This document shows, piece after piece, positions 15,930 through 25,563 of a stretch of DNA of 64,000 bases. The notes beneath the pieces are model-generated. The model worked only from the letters and a program-made list of their open reading frames with translations. It did not search any database and was not told the origin of the DNA. Source of the stretch: Solobacterium sp. (GTDB lineage Bacteria; Bacillota_I; Bacilli_A; Erysipelotrichales; Erysipelotrichaceae); the NCBI GenBank assembly GCA_017512555.1, contig JAFWFE010000009.1:34553-98552 (forward strand), read 5' to 3'. The position numbers were made by a program, and so were the translations under genes. How positions within the stretch are numbered: position 1 is the first letter of the stretch; each line of letters starts with the position of its first letter.

Positions 15930-17047
15930 CAAAGGTATTGATGCAGGGTAACGAAGCGTGTGTCAAAGGCGCGATTGCTGCTGGTATGCGTTTCTTTGCC
16001 GGATATCCGATTACACCTTCAACAGAGATCGCGGAAGGATCTGCTGTAGAACTGCCGAAGGTCGGCGGTAAGTTCATCCAGATGGAAGATGAACTGGCAA
16101 GTATGGCCGCAGTCATCGGCGCATCCGCAGCCGGCGTGAAGTCCATGACAGCGACCAGCGGTCCCGGATTCTCACTGAAACAGGAGAATATCGGTTATGC
16201 GTCAGAAGCGGAAATCCCGTGTGTAATTGTGGATGTACAGAGAACCGGACCTTCTACCGGTATGGCTACTTCTCCTTCTCAGGGAGATGTCATGCAGGCT
16301 AGATGGGGTACGCATGGTGATCACCCGATCATCGCATTATCTCCGTCTTCCGTAGAAGAAACCTATCGTCTGGTGATCCGTGCCTTCAATCTCTCCGAGA
16401 AATACATGACTCCGGTAATCTTCCTGATGGATGAAATTATCGGGCATATGCGTGAAGGCGTGGAGATCAGCAATGATATAGAAGTCATCGACCGTAAGAT
16501 GCCTTCCGAAGACCAGAAAGAAAACTATCGTCCGTATGACTGTGCTGACGGTGAACTGGTTCCGGTACTGGCTCCGATGGGTAAAGGTTTCTATTACAAC
16601 ATTACCGGTCTTCTGCACGGCGGTGATGGTTTCCCGACAAACGATAACGAAGTAACTGGCAGACAGGTTTTATGTCTGATGAAGAAGATCGAAGATAACC
16701 GTGCCGATATCTGTCAGAGTGAATCTCAGGATATGGATGACGCGGAGATCGCAATCGTCTGTTACGGCGGCACTGCCAGAAGCGCGGATGAAGCCATCTT
16801 CCAGCTTAGAGAAAAGGGTATCAAGGTGGGAATGTTCCGCCCGATCACAATCTGGCCGTTCCCGGAAGAAGACTTCCTCAAAGCTACTAAGAATGTCAAG
16901 AAGATCCTGGTTGTCGAACACAACTACGGACAAATTCTGCTGGAAGTACAGCGTCTTGCCAAAAATCTGCCGGTAGAATTCCTTGGCTGTATTAATGGTA
17001 AGACGATCTCACCGGATGAAATTATCGCGAAAGTTGAGGAACTGTAA
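15926..17047 (+). CDS. korA: 2-oxoglutarate:ferredoxin oxidoreductase alpha subunit
   Basis: 373 residues. GYPITPSTEIAE near the N-terminus (thiamine pyrophosphate-domain signature of alpha subunits), EDELASMAAVIGAS, and SGPGFSLKQENIGYA are typical of KorA/VorB. The start at ATG 15926 (AGAGGAGG ribosome site, overlap with the ferredoxin stop) is preferred over in-frame upstream codons that would lie in the ferredoxin gene. With KorB, C and D it converts a 2-oxoacid plus CoA to acyl-CoA plus CO2 and reduced ferredoxin in the cytosol. Adjacent sucCD makes 2-oxoglutarate the likely substrate, but pyruvate or branched oxoacids cannot be ruled out by reading alone. Confidence 0.87.
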   Translation: MTKVLMQGNEACVKGAIAAGMRFFAGYPITPSTEIAEGSAVELPKVGGKFIQMEDELASMAAVIGASAAGVKSMTATSGPGFSLKQENIGYASEAEIPCVIVDVQRTGPSTGMATSPSQGDVMQARWGTHGDHPIIALSPSSVEETYRLVIRAFNLSEKYMTPVIFLMDEIIGHMREGVEISNDIEVIDRKMPSEDQKENYRPYDCADGELVPVLAPMGKGFYYNITGLLHGGDGFPTNDNEVTGRQVLCLMKKIEDNRADICQSESQDMDDAEIAIVCYGGTARSADEAIFQLREKGIKVGMFRPITIWPFPEEDFLKATKNVKKILVVEHNYGQILLEVQRLAKNLPVEFLGCINGKTISPDEIIAKVEEL

Positions 17048-17866
17048 ATGCCTAGTAAGTTAATTCAGAAATATATGCGGGAAGAACATCTTCCTCACAT
17101 CTGGTGCCCGGGATGCAGCCATGGCTCATTCATGCGCGCTGTCGCCGTCGCGGTTGACCGTCTGGGATTGGATCATGATAAAGTCGTGTTTGTGTCCGGT
17201 ATCGGCTGTTCTTCCAGATCTGCAGGTTACATGGACTTCAATACGATTCATACGACACACGGACGTGCATTTGCTTTCGCTACGGGCATTAAGATGGCAA
17301 ATCCGGAACTGGAAGTCATCCTCTTTACCGGTGATGGTGATGCATCCGCAATCGGCGGGAACCACCTCATTCATGCCTGCCGCAGAAACATCGGTATTAC
17401 CACGCTCGTCATGAACAACAATATCTACGGTATGACCGGAGGACAGTACTCTCCGACAACGCCTACAGGTGAATTCGGTACAACCGCTCCTTACGGCAAT
17501 ATCGACCGTGACTTTGATATCGCGGAACTGGCCAAGGCAGCCGGTGCTACATTTACCGCCAGAGCGAATACTTATGACCTGAACCAGGCAACAAACCTGA
17601 TCCAGAAGGCAATTGAACATAAAGGTTTCTCTCTCGTGGACTGTCTGAGTATCTGCCCGAGTTATTACGGACGTAAGAACAAGAAGGGTGATGCGGTAAA
17701 GATGATCCAGTGGCAGAAAGAACACACGGTATCAGTACAGAAAGCACAGAACATGACCGAAGAAGAACTTCAGGATAAGATCGTCTGCGGAGTTCTCTGT
17801 GACTACGATTATCCGGAATATACCGAAAAATATCAGCAGATCATTGATCGCGTGAGAAAGGATTAA
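17048..17866 (+). CDS. korB: 2-oxoglutarate:ferredoxin oxidoreductase beta subunit
   Basis: 272 residues; TPP-binding subunit. It has WCPGCSHGSF (cluster/TPP region), GIGCSSRSAGYMD, the TPP-Mg motif GDGDASAIGGNH (about residue 96) with NNNIYGMTGGQ, and a C-terminal domain. It abuts korA directly (TAA then ATG). Confidence 0.88.
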   Translation: MPSKLIQKYMREEHLPHIWCPGCSHGSFMRAVAVAVDRLGLDHDKVVFVSGIGCSSRSAGYMDFNTIHTTHGRAFAFATGIKMANPELEVILFTGDGDASAIGGNHLIHACRRNIGITTLVMNNNIYGMTGGQYSPTTPTGEFGTTAPYGNIDRDFDIAELAKAAGATFTARANTYDLNQATNLIQKAIEHKGFSLVDCLSICPSYYGRKNKKGDAVKMIQWQKEHTVSVQKAQNMTEEELQDKIVCGVLCDYDYPEYTEKYQQIIDRVRKD

Positions 17867-17869
17867 AGT

Positions 17870-18406
17870 ATGAAGGAAGAAATTCGTCTTGCCGGTTCCG
17901 GAGGACAGGGTGTGATCCTGGCATCCATCATCCTCGCAGATGCGGCAGTATTAAGCGGTAATAACGCTACACAATCCCAGGCATACGGCCCGGAAGCACG
18001 CGGCGGCGCATGTAAGGCAGAAGTGGTCATCAGTGATGAAAGAATCAGGTTTGGAAAAGTTCTGAAACCTTCATTCTTACTGGCACTGAATCAGAAAGCA
18101 GCCGACACATTCGCAAAAGATCTGCCGAAGGAAACCATCGTCATGCTGGATGAATCCATCAAAACACCGGAAGGATTAACGGAGAATACAGTCATCCGTC
18201 TGCCGATCCTGGAAACCGCAAAGGAAAAGGTCGGAAAAGCATTTACAGCGAATATCGTCGCTGTAGGCGCCATCAACAACGTCTTACATCTCTGCGACAA
18301 CGAAACACTGTTTGAAGCAGTTAAATTACATATTCCCAAGGGTACGGAAGAGATCAATCTCAAGGCTTTATCCGAGGGAGAAAAACTGAGAGGTTCCAAC
18401 GAATGA
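17870..18406 (+). CDS. korC: 2-oxoglutarate:ferredoxin oxidoreductase gamma subunit
   Basis: 178 residues, starting EEIRLAGSGGQGVILAS, the diagnostic gamma-subunit motif, followed by TQSQAYGPEARGGACKAEVV. It completes the heterotetramer. It overlaps sucC by 4 bp (ATGA), so oxoacid oxidation and succinyl-CoA ligation are translationally linked. Confidence 0.88.
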   Translation: MKEEIRLAGSGGQGVILASIILADAAVLSGNNATQSQAYGPEARGGACKAEVVISDERIRFGKVLKPSFLLALNQKAADTFAKDLPKETIVMLDESIKTPEGLTENTVIRLPILETAKEKVGKAFTANIVAVGAINNVLHLCDNETLFEAVKLHIPKGTEEINLKALSEGEKLRGSNE

Positions 18407-19563
18407 AGATTCATGAATATCAGGCAAAAGACCTGTTTGCGCAGTACGGCATCCCGGTAATGAACGGGAGTGTCGCGGAAAACGGTGAACAGGCAGTGAC
18501 TGCCGCACAAGAGCTGAAAGCACCGTATGTGCTGAAAGCGCAGATCCACTCCGGCGGACGTGGGAAAGCCGGCGGTGTAAAGCTTGTCAACACACTGGAA
18601 GAAGTACGTACAACAGCCGAAGAACTGATCGGCCAGACCCTGGTTACTGCACAGACAGGACCGGAGGGAAGAGTCGTACAGAAGATCCTGGTGACCGAAG
18701 CTGCGGAAGTAAAGAAAGAATATTACTTTGCGATGACCGTTGATCGTGATACAGGAAAACTGGCGATGATCGCTTCTTCCGAAGGCGGTGTCGAAATTGA
18801 ACAGGTATCCAAGGAAGCACCGGAAAAGATCATTACCGAAAAGATCGATCCGGCTGTCGGACTGCACGATTACCGTCTGCGTTATCTTGCGGAAAAACTG
18901 GGGATTGCGGATGTAAAGGGCTTTATCCGTACTGGTCTGGGTATGTACAAGTTATTCTGTGAAAAAGACTGCAGTCTTGTGGAAATCAATCCTCTGGCAG
19001 AACTGGCAGATGGTACGATTACCGCTCTGGACGCAAAAGTCAACTTCGATGACAACGCGATGTACAGACACCCGGAGATTCTGGCTTTAACCGATCCCAA
19101 CGAAGAAGATCCGAGAGAACTGGAAGCGAACAAGTATGGTTTGAACTATGTATCTCTCGGCGGTAATGTCGGATGTCTGGTCAACGGCGCAGGTCTGGCC
19201 ATGGCTACCATGGATATGATCCACTATGCCGGCGCTGTACCCGCGAACTTCCTGGATGTCGGCGGTACAGCTACAACCGAGAAAGTAACCAAGGCATTTG
19301 AAATCATCCTGTCTGATCAGGGAGTTCAGGCTATCCTGGTAAACATCTTCGGCGGTCTGATCAAATGCGATATGATTGCGGAAGGAATCATCGAAGCCGC
19401 AAAGAATTCAGAGATCAAAGTACCTATCGTTGCGCGTCTTGAAGGCACCAACGTAGAAAAGGGAAAACAGCTGTTATTAAATTCGGGAATGAATATTATT
19501 CCGGCCTCTTCTCTCAAAGAAGGAGCGGAAATCTGCGCAAAGATCGTAAAGGAGGCTAACTGA
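18403..19563 (+). CDS. sucC: Succinyl-CoA ligase (ADP-forming) beta subunit
   Basis: 386 residues, usual length. [19 protein letters not shown] start, ATP-grasp domain with [22 protein letters not shown] and the C-terminal [12 protein letters not shown]. It catalyses succinyl-CoA + ADP + Pi to succinate + ATP + CoA. Directly after the Kor genes, it would capture the thioester energy as ATP by substrate-level phosphorylation. Confidence 0.95.
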   Translation: MKIHEYQAKDLFAQYGIPVMNGSVAENGEQAVTAAQELKAPYVLKAQIHSGGRGKAGGVKLVNTLEEVRTTAEELIGQTLVTAQTGPEGRVVQKILVTEAAEVKKEYYFAMTVDRDTGKLAMIASSEGGVEIEQVSKEAPEKIITEKIDPAVGLHDYRLRYLAEKLGIADVKGFIRTGLGMYKLFCEKDCSLVEINPLAELADGTITALDAKVNFDDNAMYRHPEILALTDPNEEDPRELEANKYGLNYVSLGGNVGCLVNGAGLAMATMDMIHYAGAVPANFLDVGGTATTEKVTKAFEIILSDQGVQAILVNIFGGLIKCDMIAEGIIEAAKNSEIKVPIVARLEGTNVEKGKQLLLNSGMNIIPASSLKEGAEICAKIVKEAN

Positions 19564-20465
19564 TGTCTATTCTTGTCAATAAAGATACACGTTTGCTTGT
19601 ACAGGGCATGACAGGTTCTCAGGGAACTTTCCACGCAGAAAAAATGCTTGAATACGGCACGAATATCGTTGGTGGTGTAACTCCCGGCAAAGGCGGTCAG
19701 ACACATCTCGGTGTTCCTGTATTCAACACGGTCAGAGAAGCGAAGGAAGCAACCAACGCGAACGCTTCCGTCATCTTTGTGCCGGCGAAGTTTGCGGCAG
19801 ATTCCATTCTGGAAGCCGCTGAAGCAGGTATTGAACTAATCGTATGTATAGCTGAAGGTATTCCGGTACTGGATATGATCACAGTTAAAGATTACCTGAA
19901 GGATAAACCGATTACTCTGATTGGTCCGAACTGTCCCGGTCTTACTACGGTAGATGAGTGCAAGATCGGTATCATGCCCGGAAATATCCATAAGAAGGGA
20001 CATGTCGGTGTTATCTCCCGTTCCGGTACATTGACGTATGAATCTGTAGCCCAGTTAACCGCTCTTGGTCTGGGACAGACAACTGCCGTAGGAATCGGCG
20101 GAGACCCGGTCAAGTGCTTCACATTCAAGGATGCGTTAAAGTTATTTGAACAGGATGAGGACACATACGGTGTACTGATGATCGGTGAAATCGGCGGCGC
20201 AGATGAAGAAGCTGCGGCACCGATGTTGAAGACCGGTGAGTTTACCAAGCCCCTGGCAGCGTTTATCGGCGGTTCTACAGCTCCGAAGGGTAAGCGTATG
20301 GGACATGCCGGCGCGATCATTTCCGGCAATTCCGGTACAGCGGAAGGCAAGAAGAAAGCTCTTCGTGAAAACGGCGCGGTTGTCGCGGAGACACCTGACC
20401 AGATGGGTAACGCGATGAAGGAAGCTCTGGAGAAAGCAGGGATTCTGGATCGCTGCATGGACTAG
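19563..20465 (+). CDS. sucD: Succinyl-CoA ligase alpha subunit
   Basis: 300 residues; [20 protein letters not shown] start (CoA-binding), GPNCPG, and the phosphorylated His in GHAGAIISG (about residue 247). The ATG overlaps the sucC stop by 1 bp (TGATG), so translation is coupled. Partner of SucC. Confidence 0.95.
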   Translation: MSILVNKDTRLLVQGMTGSQGTFHAEKMLEYGTNIVGGVTPGKGGQTHLGVPVFNTVREAKEATNANASVIFVPAKFAADSILEAAEAGIELIVCIAEGIPVLDMITVKDYLKDKPITLIGPNCPGLTTVDECKIGIMPGNIHKKGHVGVISRSGTLTYESVAQLTALGLGQTTAVGIGGDPVKCFTFKDALKLFEQDEDTYGVLMIGEIGGADEEAAAPMLKTGEFTKPLAAFIGGSTAPKGKRMGHAGAIISGNSGTAEGKKKALRENGAVVAETPDQMGNAMKEALEKAGILDRCMD

Positions 20466-20469
20466 TCCT

Positions 20470-21201
20470 ATGAGAATGTTGGTTGTTGCGGCACACGTCG
20501 GAGATTTTGTCTGGCGTAGTGCAGGCTCCATCGCAAAATATGTTCAGGAGGGACATCACGTGGAAGTGATCGTCCTTTCTGACGGATTGATTGCGGAAGC
20601 GGCAGAGTACTGGAAACGTCCCGGCGCAAACGAAGAGGAAGGTTCCTTGCTTCGTCAGGAAGAAGGCAGAAAAGCTGCTGAGATCCTCCTGGGAAGTACG
20701 GAAAACTACCATTTCCTGGGGTGGAAAGACCATCCGATCGTATTTGATCAGGAACGTATGGATACCCTGGTGAAACTGATTCGTGATGCACAGCCTGACT
20801 TTATCGTTACACATGATTTGAAGAGAGATCTCTATAATCCGGATCACGGGAATACCGCTGAGTTTGTTCTGGAAGCGAGCTGTTTTGCACGCAGTACAGG
20901 CAGAATTGATGGACATCCACGTCTGACACATGTGGCACCACTCTTTGGTATGGAAGCGGAAAATCCTGATATCTGTGATTTTAAACCGGGATGTTATGTG
21001 GATATTACCGAAGTCATAGACAAGAAATGCGAAGCGATGAAGGCGATACAGACACAAAGCAAGATGTATGACAAGTATCTTGCGAAAGCTGTAGTGCGCG
21101 GCAGAGAAGCGGTAAATCGCTGCGGCCGTAAAGGCTGTCAGTATGCGGAGGTATTCTCCATCAATCATCCAATCGGATCCGAAGGCAGATTTGTCTTCTG
21201 A
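20470..21201 (+). CDS. LmbE/PIG-L-fold protein, GalB-like, 2
   Basis: 243 residues. AAHVGDFVWRSAGSIAKYV at residue 7 and DFIVTHDLKRDLYNPDHGNT show the same GalB-like zinc site as the paralogue at 11383. The shared ends (GRKGCQYAEVF versus GRQGCKYAEAY) confirm paralogy. It starts 4 bp after sucD with only a weak ribosome site, so it is probably coupled. As last gene of the cluster it may hydrate a second unsaturated oxo acid, or the same one in another tautomer. Confidence 0.72.
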   Translation: MRMLVVAAHVGDFVWRSAGSIAKYVQEGHHVEVIVLSDGLIAEAAEYWKRPGANEEEGSLLRQEEGRKAAEILLGSTENYHFLGWKDHPIVFDQERMDTLVKLIRDAQPDFIVTHDLKRDLYNPDHGNTAEFVLEASCFARSTGRIDGHPRLTHVAPLFGMEAENPDICDFKPGCYVDITEVIDKKCEAMKAIQTQSKMYDKYLAKAVVRGREAVNRCGRKGCQYAEVFSINHPIGSEGRFVF

Positions 21202-21232
21202 TCCGTGATACACTGAATCAGGAGACTTAACC

Positions 21233-21874
21233 ATGAGTGAACATGCACAACACGCAGATAAATTCCTGTTTCATGCCCTTCTGGCTTTTTCCGGAGGGTT
21301 TCAGGACGCGTATACCTACATCGGAAGAGGAAAGGTCTTTGCGAATGCCCAGACCGGAAATCTTGTCCTGATGAGTATGAATCTGCTGACCGGGGAATTG
21401 CGTACGGCATTGCGGTACCTGCTGCCTCTGCTGGCGTTTGCCGGGGGCGTGTTTGCGGCAGAGAGGATCCTGAATCATTCCGGTACAGATAAAGCACGCG
21501 GACGCAGGAGAATCATTCTTGCGGAGATGATCTTACTCGCGGTTGTGGCATTCCTGCCTCATTCGGTGGATATGCTGGCGAATATGATCGTATCGTTCAC
21601 CTGTGCCATGCAGGTGGAGGGATTCCGTTCCGCGTTTGGGAATGCCTATGCCAGTACGATGATCATCGGGAATCTGCGCAGCGGTGTGGATGCCTTGTCG
21701 GTCTATCTGCGGAAAAAAGATGAAGAACACAGGAAATCTGCTGGGTTCTACTTCACAATCATCCTGGTCTTCGCTCTCGGTGCGGGAATCGGAGGAAATC
21801 TGACCGGTCTGTATGATATACCGATGATCCTGGTATCTGCGGGGTGCCTGTTCCTGGCCAATCTGCTGATATAG
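21233..21874 (+). CDS. DUF1275 (YoaK-like) membrane protein
   Basis: 213 residues with about six hydrophobic segments; GGFQDAYTYIGRGKVFANAQTGN is the family signature region, and the central SFTCAMQVEGFRSAFG segment fits. Function of the family is unknown. It starts 31 bp after the GalB-like gene (AGGAGAC ribosome site) and is followed by a strong terminator, so it may be the last gene of the sigma-54 transcript, although its role in carboxylate use is unclear. Confidence 0.8.
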   Translation: MSEHAQHADKFLFHALLAFSGGFQDAYTYIGRGKVFANAQTGNLVLMSMNLLTGELRTALRYLLPLLAFAGGVFAAERILNHSGTDKARGRRRIILAEMILLAVVAFLPHSVDMLANMIVSFTCAMQVEGFRSAFGNAYASTMIIGNLRSGVDALSVYLRKKDEEHRKSAGFYFTIILVFALGAGIGGNLTGLYDIPMILVSAGCLFLANLLI

Positions 21875-21896
21875 AGAATATCTGAACATGAAGAAG

Positions 21897-21931
21897 GACA
21901 TATCTTTGAAAAGATATGTCTTTTTCTATTT
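21897..21931 (+). terminator. Intrinsic terminator after the catabolic cluster
   Basis: 10-bp perfect stem GACATATCTT / AAGATATGTC with a TGAA loop, followed by TTTTTCTATTT. It ends the long co-directional run that begins at 8315. Confidence 0.88.
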
Positions 21932-21955
21932 ATCCTGTATAAAACATAAAGTTTC

Positions 21956-21970
21956 GTTGCATCATGCAAC
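21956..21970. promoter_or_regulatory. Palindromic operator candidate over the exporter -35 box
   Basis: GTTGCAT-C-ATGCAAC is a perfect 7-bp inverted repeat. The left half contains the -35 hexamer (TTGCAT, 21957-21962) of the ABC exporter promoter, so a protein bound here would block polymerase. TTGC/GCAA half-sites are typical of MarR-type repressors, but no regulator gene is adjacent. Confidence 0.55.
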
Positions 21971-21985
21971 TTTATTGACTATAAT
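21957..21985 (+). promoter_or_regulatory. Promoter of ABC exporter operon
   Basis: TTGCAT (-35), 17-bp spacer, TATAAT (-10, 21980-21985), then only 6 nt (CTAAGT) to the ATG at 21992. A near-consensus promoter whose predicted start site coincides with the start codon. Confidence 0.75.
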
Positions 21986-21991
21986 CTAAGT

Positions 21992-23713
21992 ATGCGTACA
22001 TTGTGGAAGTATATACGCCCGTTTCTGCGGGTAATCGCCATCGGATTAACGGCCAAGGCAGCCGGGGCTATCCTGGAGCTGCTGATTCCGTATATCATGT
22101 CCATGATCATTGACGACATCGTTCCCCAGAGGGATATTCAGGCGATCATCTTATGGTCATGTGTCATGGTTCTTTGCGCGTTCATCGGCTGGAGAGCGAA
22201 TATCTATGCCAACCGCAATGCTTCCAAAGTCTCCCGGGATATTACGGAAAACTTACGTAATGACCTCTTTGACAAGACCCTGTACCTGTCTTCCGAGAAG
22301 ACGGATCAGTTTACAATACCTTCTCTGGAAACACGTTTGACAACCGATACATATCATATCCACAGGATGCTGGGAATGATGCAGAGAGTAGGTATACGCG
22401 GTCCGATTATCATGGTCGGAGGTCTGTTCATCACCTTCTTCATGGAACCGGTATTATCGCTGGTCTTACTTGCCACGATTCCGTTTATCGGTGTACTGGT
22501 CTATATCCGCGCAACCCAGGGTGTGCCCCTGTTTACCCATGTACAGAAAGTAGAAGACAGGATGGTTGGCGTTGTGCGTGAAAACGCGCAAGGTATCCGC
22601 GTTGTCAAGGCGCTGAGCCGGGAAGAGTATGAAAAGAACCGCTACCAGAAAGTTAATGACGAACTCAAAGAAACACGGATCACAGCGAATAAGAGAATGG
22701 CTCTGATCAATCCGGCGATGAATTTCTTCCTGAATGTCGGTCTGACGGCAGTACTGATCGTCGGCGCTTACCGTGTCAGTTCCGGAATATCCGAGACCGG
22801 TAAGATCATCGCGTTCATGTCTTACTTTACGATTATTTCCAGGTCGATGATGTCCATCAGCCGTATCTTTATCATGTATTCCCAAGGTGCTGCCAGTGCC
22901 AACCGTATTGAAGAAGTCCTGCTGTGCGACAGTGAGAAAGACTGGCTTCCGCAGAATATTCCGGATGGTGACCCGGAATATACGATTTGTTTTGACCATG
23001 TCCATTTCTCCTACCTGAAAGTAAAAGAAAATGTATCGGACATCACTTTCCGTCTGAAAAAGGGAGAAACGCTGGGAATCATCGGCGCGACCGGTTCCGG
23101 CAAGAGTACGATCATGTCTTTATTACTGCGGTTCTATGACGTGGATTCCGGCGCTATTTATATCAACGGCAAGGACATCCGCAATATCCCTCCGTCCGAG
23201 CTCCGCAGACGCTTTGGTATTGTCATGCAGAATGACTTCCTGTTCCGTGACACGATTGCGGAGAATATCCGCTTCGGCAGAGATGTCAGTGATGAAGCGA
23301 TGGAACAAGCTGTACATACCGCGCAGGCTTCCGAGTTTATCGACAGTCTGGATGAAAAATATGAGTATATGCTTACCGGGAAAGGCGCGAATCTTTCCGG
23401 CGGACAGAAACAGAGAGTTCTTTTGTCCAGGGCTTTTGCGGCTGATCCGGAATTTCTCTGTCTGGATGATTCCAGCAGTGCGCTGGACTATGCGACAGAC
23501 GCAAGATTACGCCGGGCACTCAGTGAAGCACATCCGGATTCTACGCTGATCATCATTGCCCAGAGAGTTTCTTCGGTGAAGAATTGTGACCAGATCCTGA
23601 TGTTGGATGAAGGCAGGATCACGGCTTCCGGTACACATGAAGAATTACTGGAGATCAGTCCTCTGTACGCGTCAATCTATGAATCACAGATGGGAGGTGC
23701 TCTCTTTGACTAA
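21992..23713 (+). CDS. Heterodimeric ABC exporter, subunit with degenerate Walker B
   Basis: 573-residue half-transporter: six-helix ABC transmembrane domain (about 15-310), then a nucleotide-binding domain with Walker A GATGSGKST (about 366), signature LSGGQKQR (about 468) and Walker B LCLDD (about 490), where Asp replaces the catalytic Glu. This is the pattern of the degenerate half in heterodimeric exporters such as BmrCD or TM287/288. Drug or peptide export is possible; the substrate is unknown. No Shine-Dalgarno precedes the ATG; the -10 box is 6 nt upstream, so the mRNA is probably leaderless. Confidence 0.9.
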   Translation: MRTLWKYIRPFLRVIAIGLTAKAAGAILELLIPYIMSMIIDDIVPQRDIQAIILWSCVMVLCAFIGWRANIYANRNASKVSRDITENLRNDLFDKTLYLSSEKTDQFTIPSLETRLTTDTYHIHRMLGMMQRVGIRGPIIMVGGLFITFFMEPVLSLVLLATIPFIGVLVYIRATQGVPLFTHVQKVEDRMVGVVRENAQGIRVVKALSREEYEKNRYQKVNDELKETRITANKRMALINPAMNFFLNVGLTAVLIVGAYRVSSGISETGKIIAFMSYFTIISRSMMSISRIFIMYSQGAASANRIEEVLLCDSEKDWLPQNIPDGDPEYTICFDHVHFSYLKVKENVSDITFRLKKGETLGIIGATGSGKSTIMSLLLRFYDVDSGAIYINGKDIRNIPPSELRRRFGIVMQNDFLFRDTIAENIRFGRDVSDEAMEQAVHTAQASEFIDSLDEKYEYMLTGKGANLSGGQKQRVLLSRAFAADPEFLCLDDSSSALDYATDARLRRALSEAHPDSTLIIIAQRVSSVKNCDQILMLDEGRITASGTHEELLEISPLYASIYESQMGGALFD

Positions 23714-25457
23714 TAAGAAAAGAGATCGTAAAGGGATCATCCTGCGTCTGTTGACTTATCTGTTCCATGATAAGTATCTGATGGCACTGGCTCTGGTCAT
23801 CACCTTTATAGGAAATTATATCAATCTTCTGGTACCCAGATATTCCGGGAATGCCGTAGACGCGATCAGCGCACCAGGTGGTGTGGATTTTGCCGGTGTT
23901 TTCCTCAACTGCCGGAATATGATGATCTGTGTGGTGATCAACGTGATCATGACCTATTCGACACAGAGGATCCTGATCTATATTTCCGCAAGTATTACCA
24001 ACCGTATGCGCAAACAGGTATTTGATCATCTGATGACCATGCCGGTAAGTTTCTTTGACCAGCACCAGGCCGGAGATATCATTTCGCGTATTTCCTACGA
24101 TATCAATACGATCAATACATCCCTGTCCGGAGATCTGATCGTATTGCTGACAACGGCAATAACCGTCATCGGTTCGTTCATCATGATGGTGCGTATCTCC
24201 CCGAGAATGTGTATTATCTTCTTCTTTACGACACCGATGATCCTGTTGATCACCAGACACAGAGCGAAGAAGGTCAGACCTTTATTCAGCCGCAGATCAC
24301 GTTTACTTGGTGAATTGAACGGCTTTACGGAAGAGATGTTATCCGGACATAAGACGATCAAAGGATATGGTCAGGAAGAAACGATTATCAGTAAGTTCGC
24401 CAAGCGTAATCTGGAGTCTGTGGACGCTTACTACGAAGCAGAGTTCCAGGGAAGTATTGTCGGTCCTACCGTACAGTTTATCAATAACTTTTCATTGGCG
24501 GTTGTGTCCGGGTTCGGCGCGATTCTCTATCTCAGACAGATGATTTCCATCGGGAATATCTCCTCGTTTATCATGTATTCCCGCCGGTTCAGCGGACCGA
24601 TCAGTGAGACTGCCAACATTTTCGCAGAACTGCAGTCAGCACTTTCTGCCGCGGAACGTGTATTCGCGTTGATTGATCAGCCGAGTGAGAAAGCAGATGA
24701 TCCTGACGCGTATGTGTTTGAACATCCGGAAGGAAATGTGGACTTTGACCAGGTACGCTTCAGTTATATTCCCGGTACAGAAATACTTCACGGTCTGGAT
24801 ATCCATGCGCATCCTGGGAAAATGGTCGCCATCGTCGGTCCTACCGGGGCAGGCAAGACAACGATCATCAACCTGTTGATGCGGTTCTACGATCCGGATT
24901 CCGGCGTGATCTCTATTGACGGTCATGACATTCTTCACGCAACGAGAACTTCTCTGCGTAAGCATTTCTCCATGGTTCTGCAGGATACCTGGCTGTTTAA
25001 GGGGACAATCTATGAGAACGTTGCGTATGGTAATGACAACGCGACCAGGGAAGATGTCATCAACGCCTGTAAGGCAGCGCATATCGATGAGTTTATCATG
25101 AGTCTGAAGGATGGCTATGATACCGTGCTTACCGATGACGGTGTAAATATCTCCAAGGGACAGAAACAGCTTCTGACGATTGCCAGGGCGATGTTAAGTG
25201 AGTCAAAGATGCTGATCCTGGATGAAGCTACTTCAAACGTAGACTCCTACACGGAACAGCAGATCCAGGAAGCGATACGTAATCTGTGCAAGGATAAGAC
25301 GACGTTTATCATTGCGCATCGTCTTTCAACGATACAGTCTGCGGACCAGATCCTTGTGCTGGATCACGGCACGATCATCGAACAGGGAACACACGATGAA
25401 CTTCTGGAGAAGAGAGGATTCTACGCAAGATTATTCAATGCCCAGTGGGAGACATAG
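23706..25457 (+). CDS. Heterodimeric ABC exporter, catalytic partner
   Basis: 583 residues from a TTG start at 23706, chosen because GGGAGGT lies 6 nt upstream and the gene then overlaps the preceding stop by 8 bp; a longer reading frame upstream is inside the first gene. ABC transmembrane domain, then Walker A GPTGAGKTT (about 378), a degenerate signature ISKGQKQL (about 482), and canonical Walker B LILDEATS (about 504). Its weak signature and the partner's weak Walker B would fall in the same composite site, leaving one competent ATPase site, as expected for this class. Confidence 0.9.
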   Translation: MTNKKRDRKGIILRLLTYLFHDKYLMALALVITFIGNYINLLVPRYSGNAVDAISAPGGVDFAGVFLNCRNMMICVVINVIMTYSTQRILIYISASITNRMRKQVFDHLMTMPVSFFDQHQAGDIISRISYDINTINTSLSGDLIVLLTTAITVIGSFIMMVRISPRMCIIFFFTTPMILLITRHRAKKVRPLFSRRSRLLGELNGFTEEMLSGHKTIKGYGQEETIISKFAKRNLESVDAYYEAEFQGSIVGPTVQFINNFSLAVVSGFGAILYLRQMISIGNISSFIMYSRRFSGPISETANIFAELQSALSAAERVFALIDQPSEKADDPDAYVFEHPEGNVDFDQVRFSYIPGTEILHGLDIHAHPGKMVAIVGPTGAGKTTIINLLMRFYDPDSGVISIDGHDILHATRTSLRKHFSMVLQDTWLFKGTIYENVAYGNDNATREDVINACKAAHIDEFIMSLKDGYDTVLTDDGVNISKGQKQLLTIARAMLSESKMLILDEATSNVDSYTEQQIQEAIRNLCKDKTTFIIAHRLSTIQSADQILVLDHGTIIEQGTHDELLEKRGFYARLFNAQWET

Positions 25458-25563
25458 TTCCATGTTATCCACAAACTGTTGGGGAAAGTGAAACAACTTA
25501 GGGAGTACATCAGAACCAAAGCCTGAACCGGACTTGTTAAGATGAGCCGGAAGAGGTGATGGT

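Noticed and set aside
18091..18867. 258-residue minus-strand reading frame over korC/sucC
   Set aside because: Antisense to two conserved subunits.
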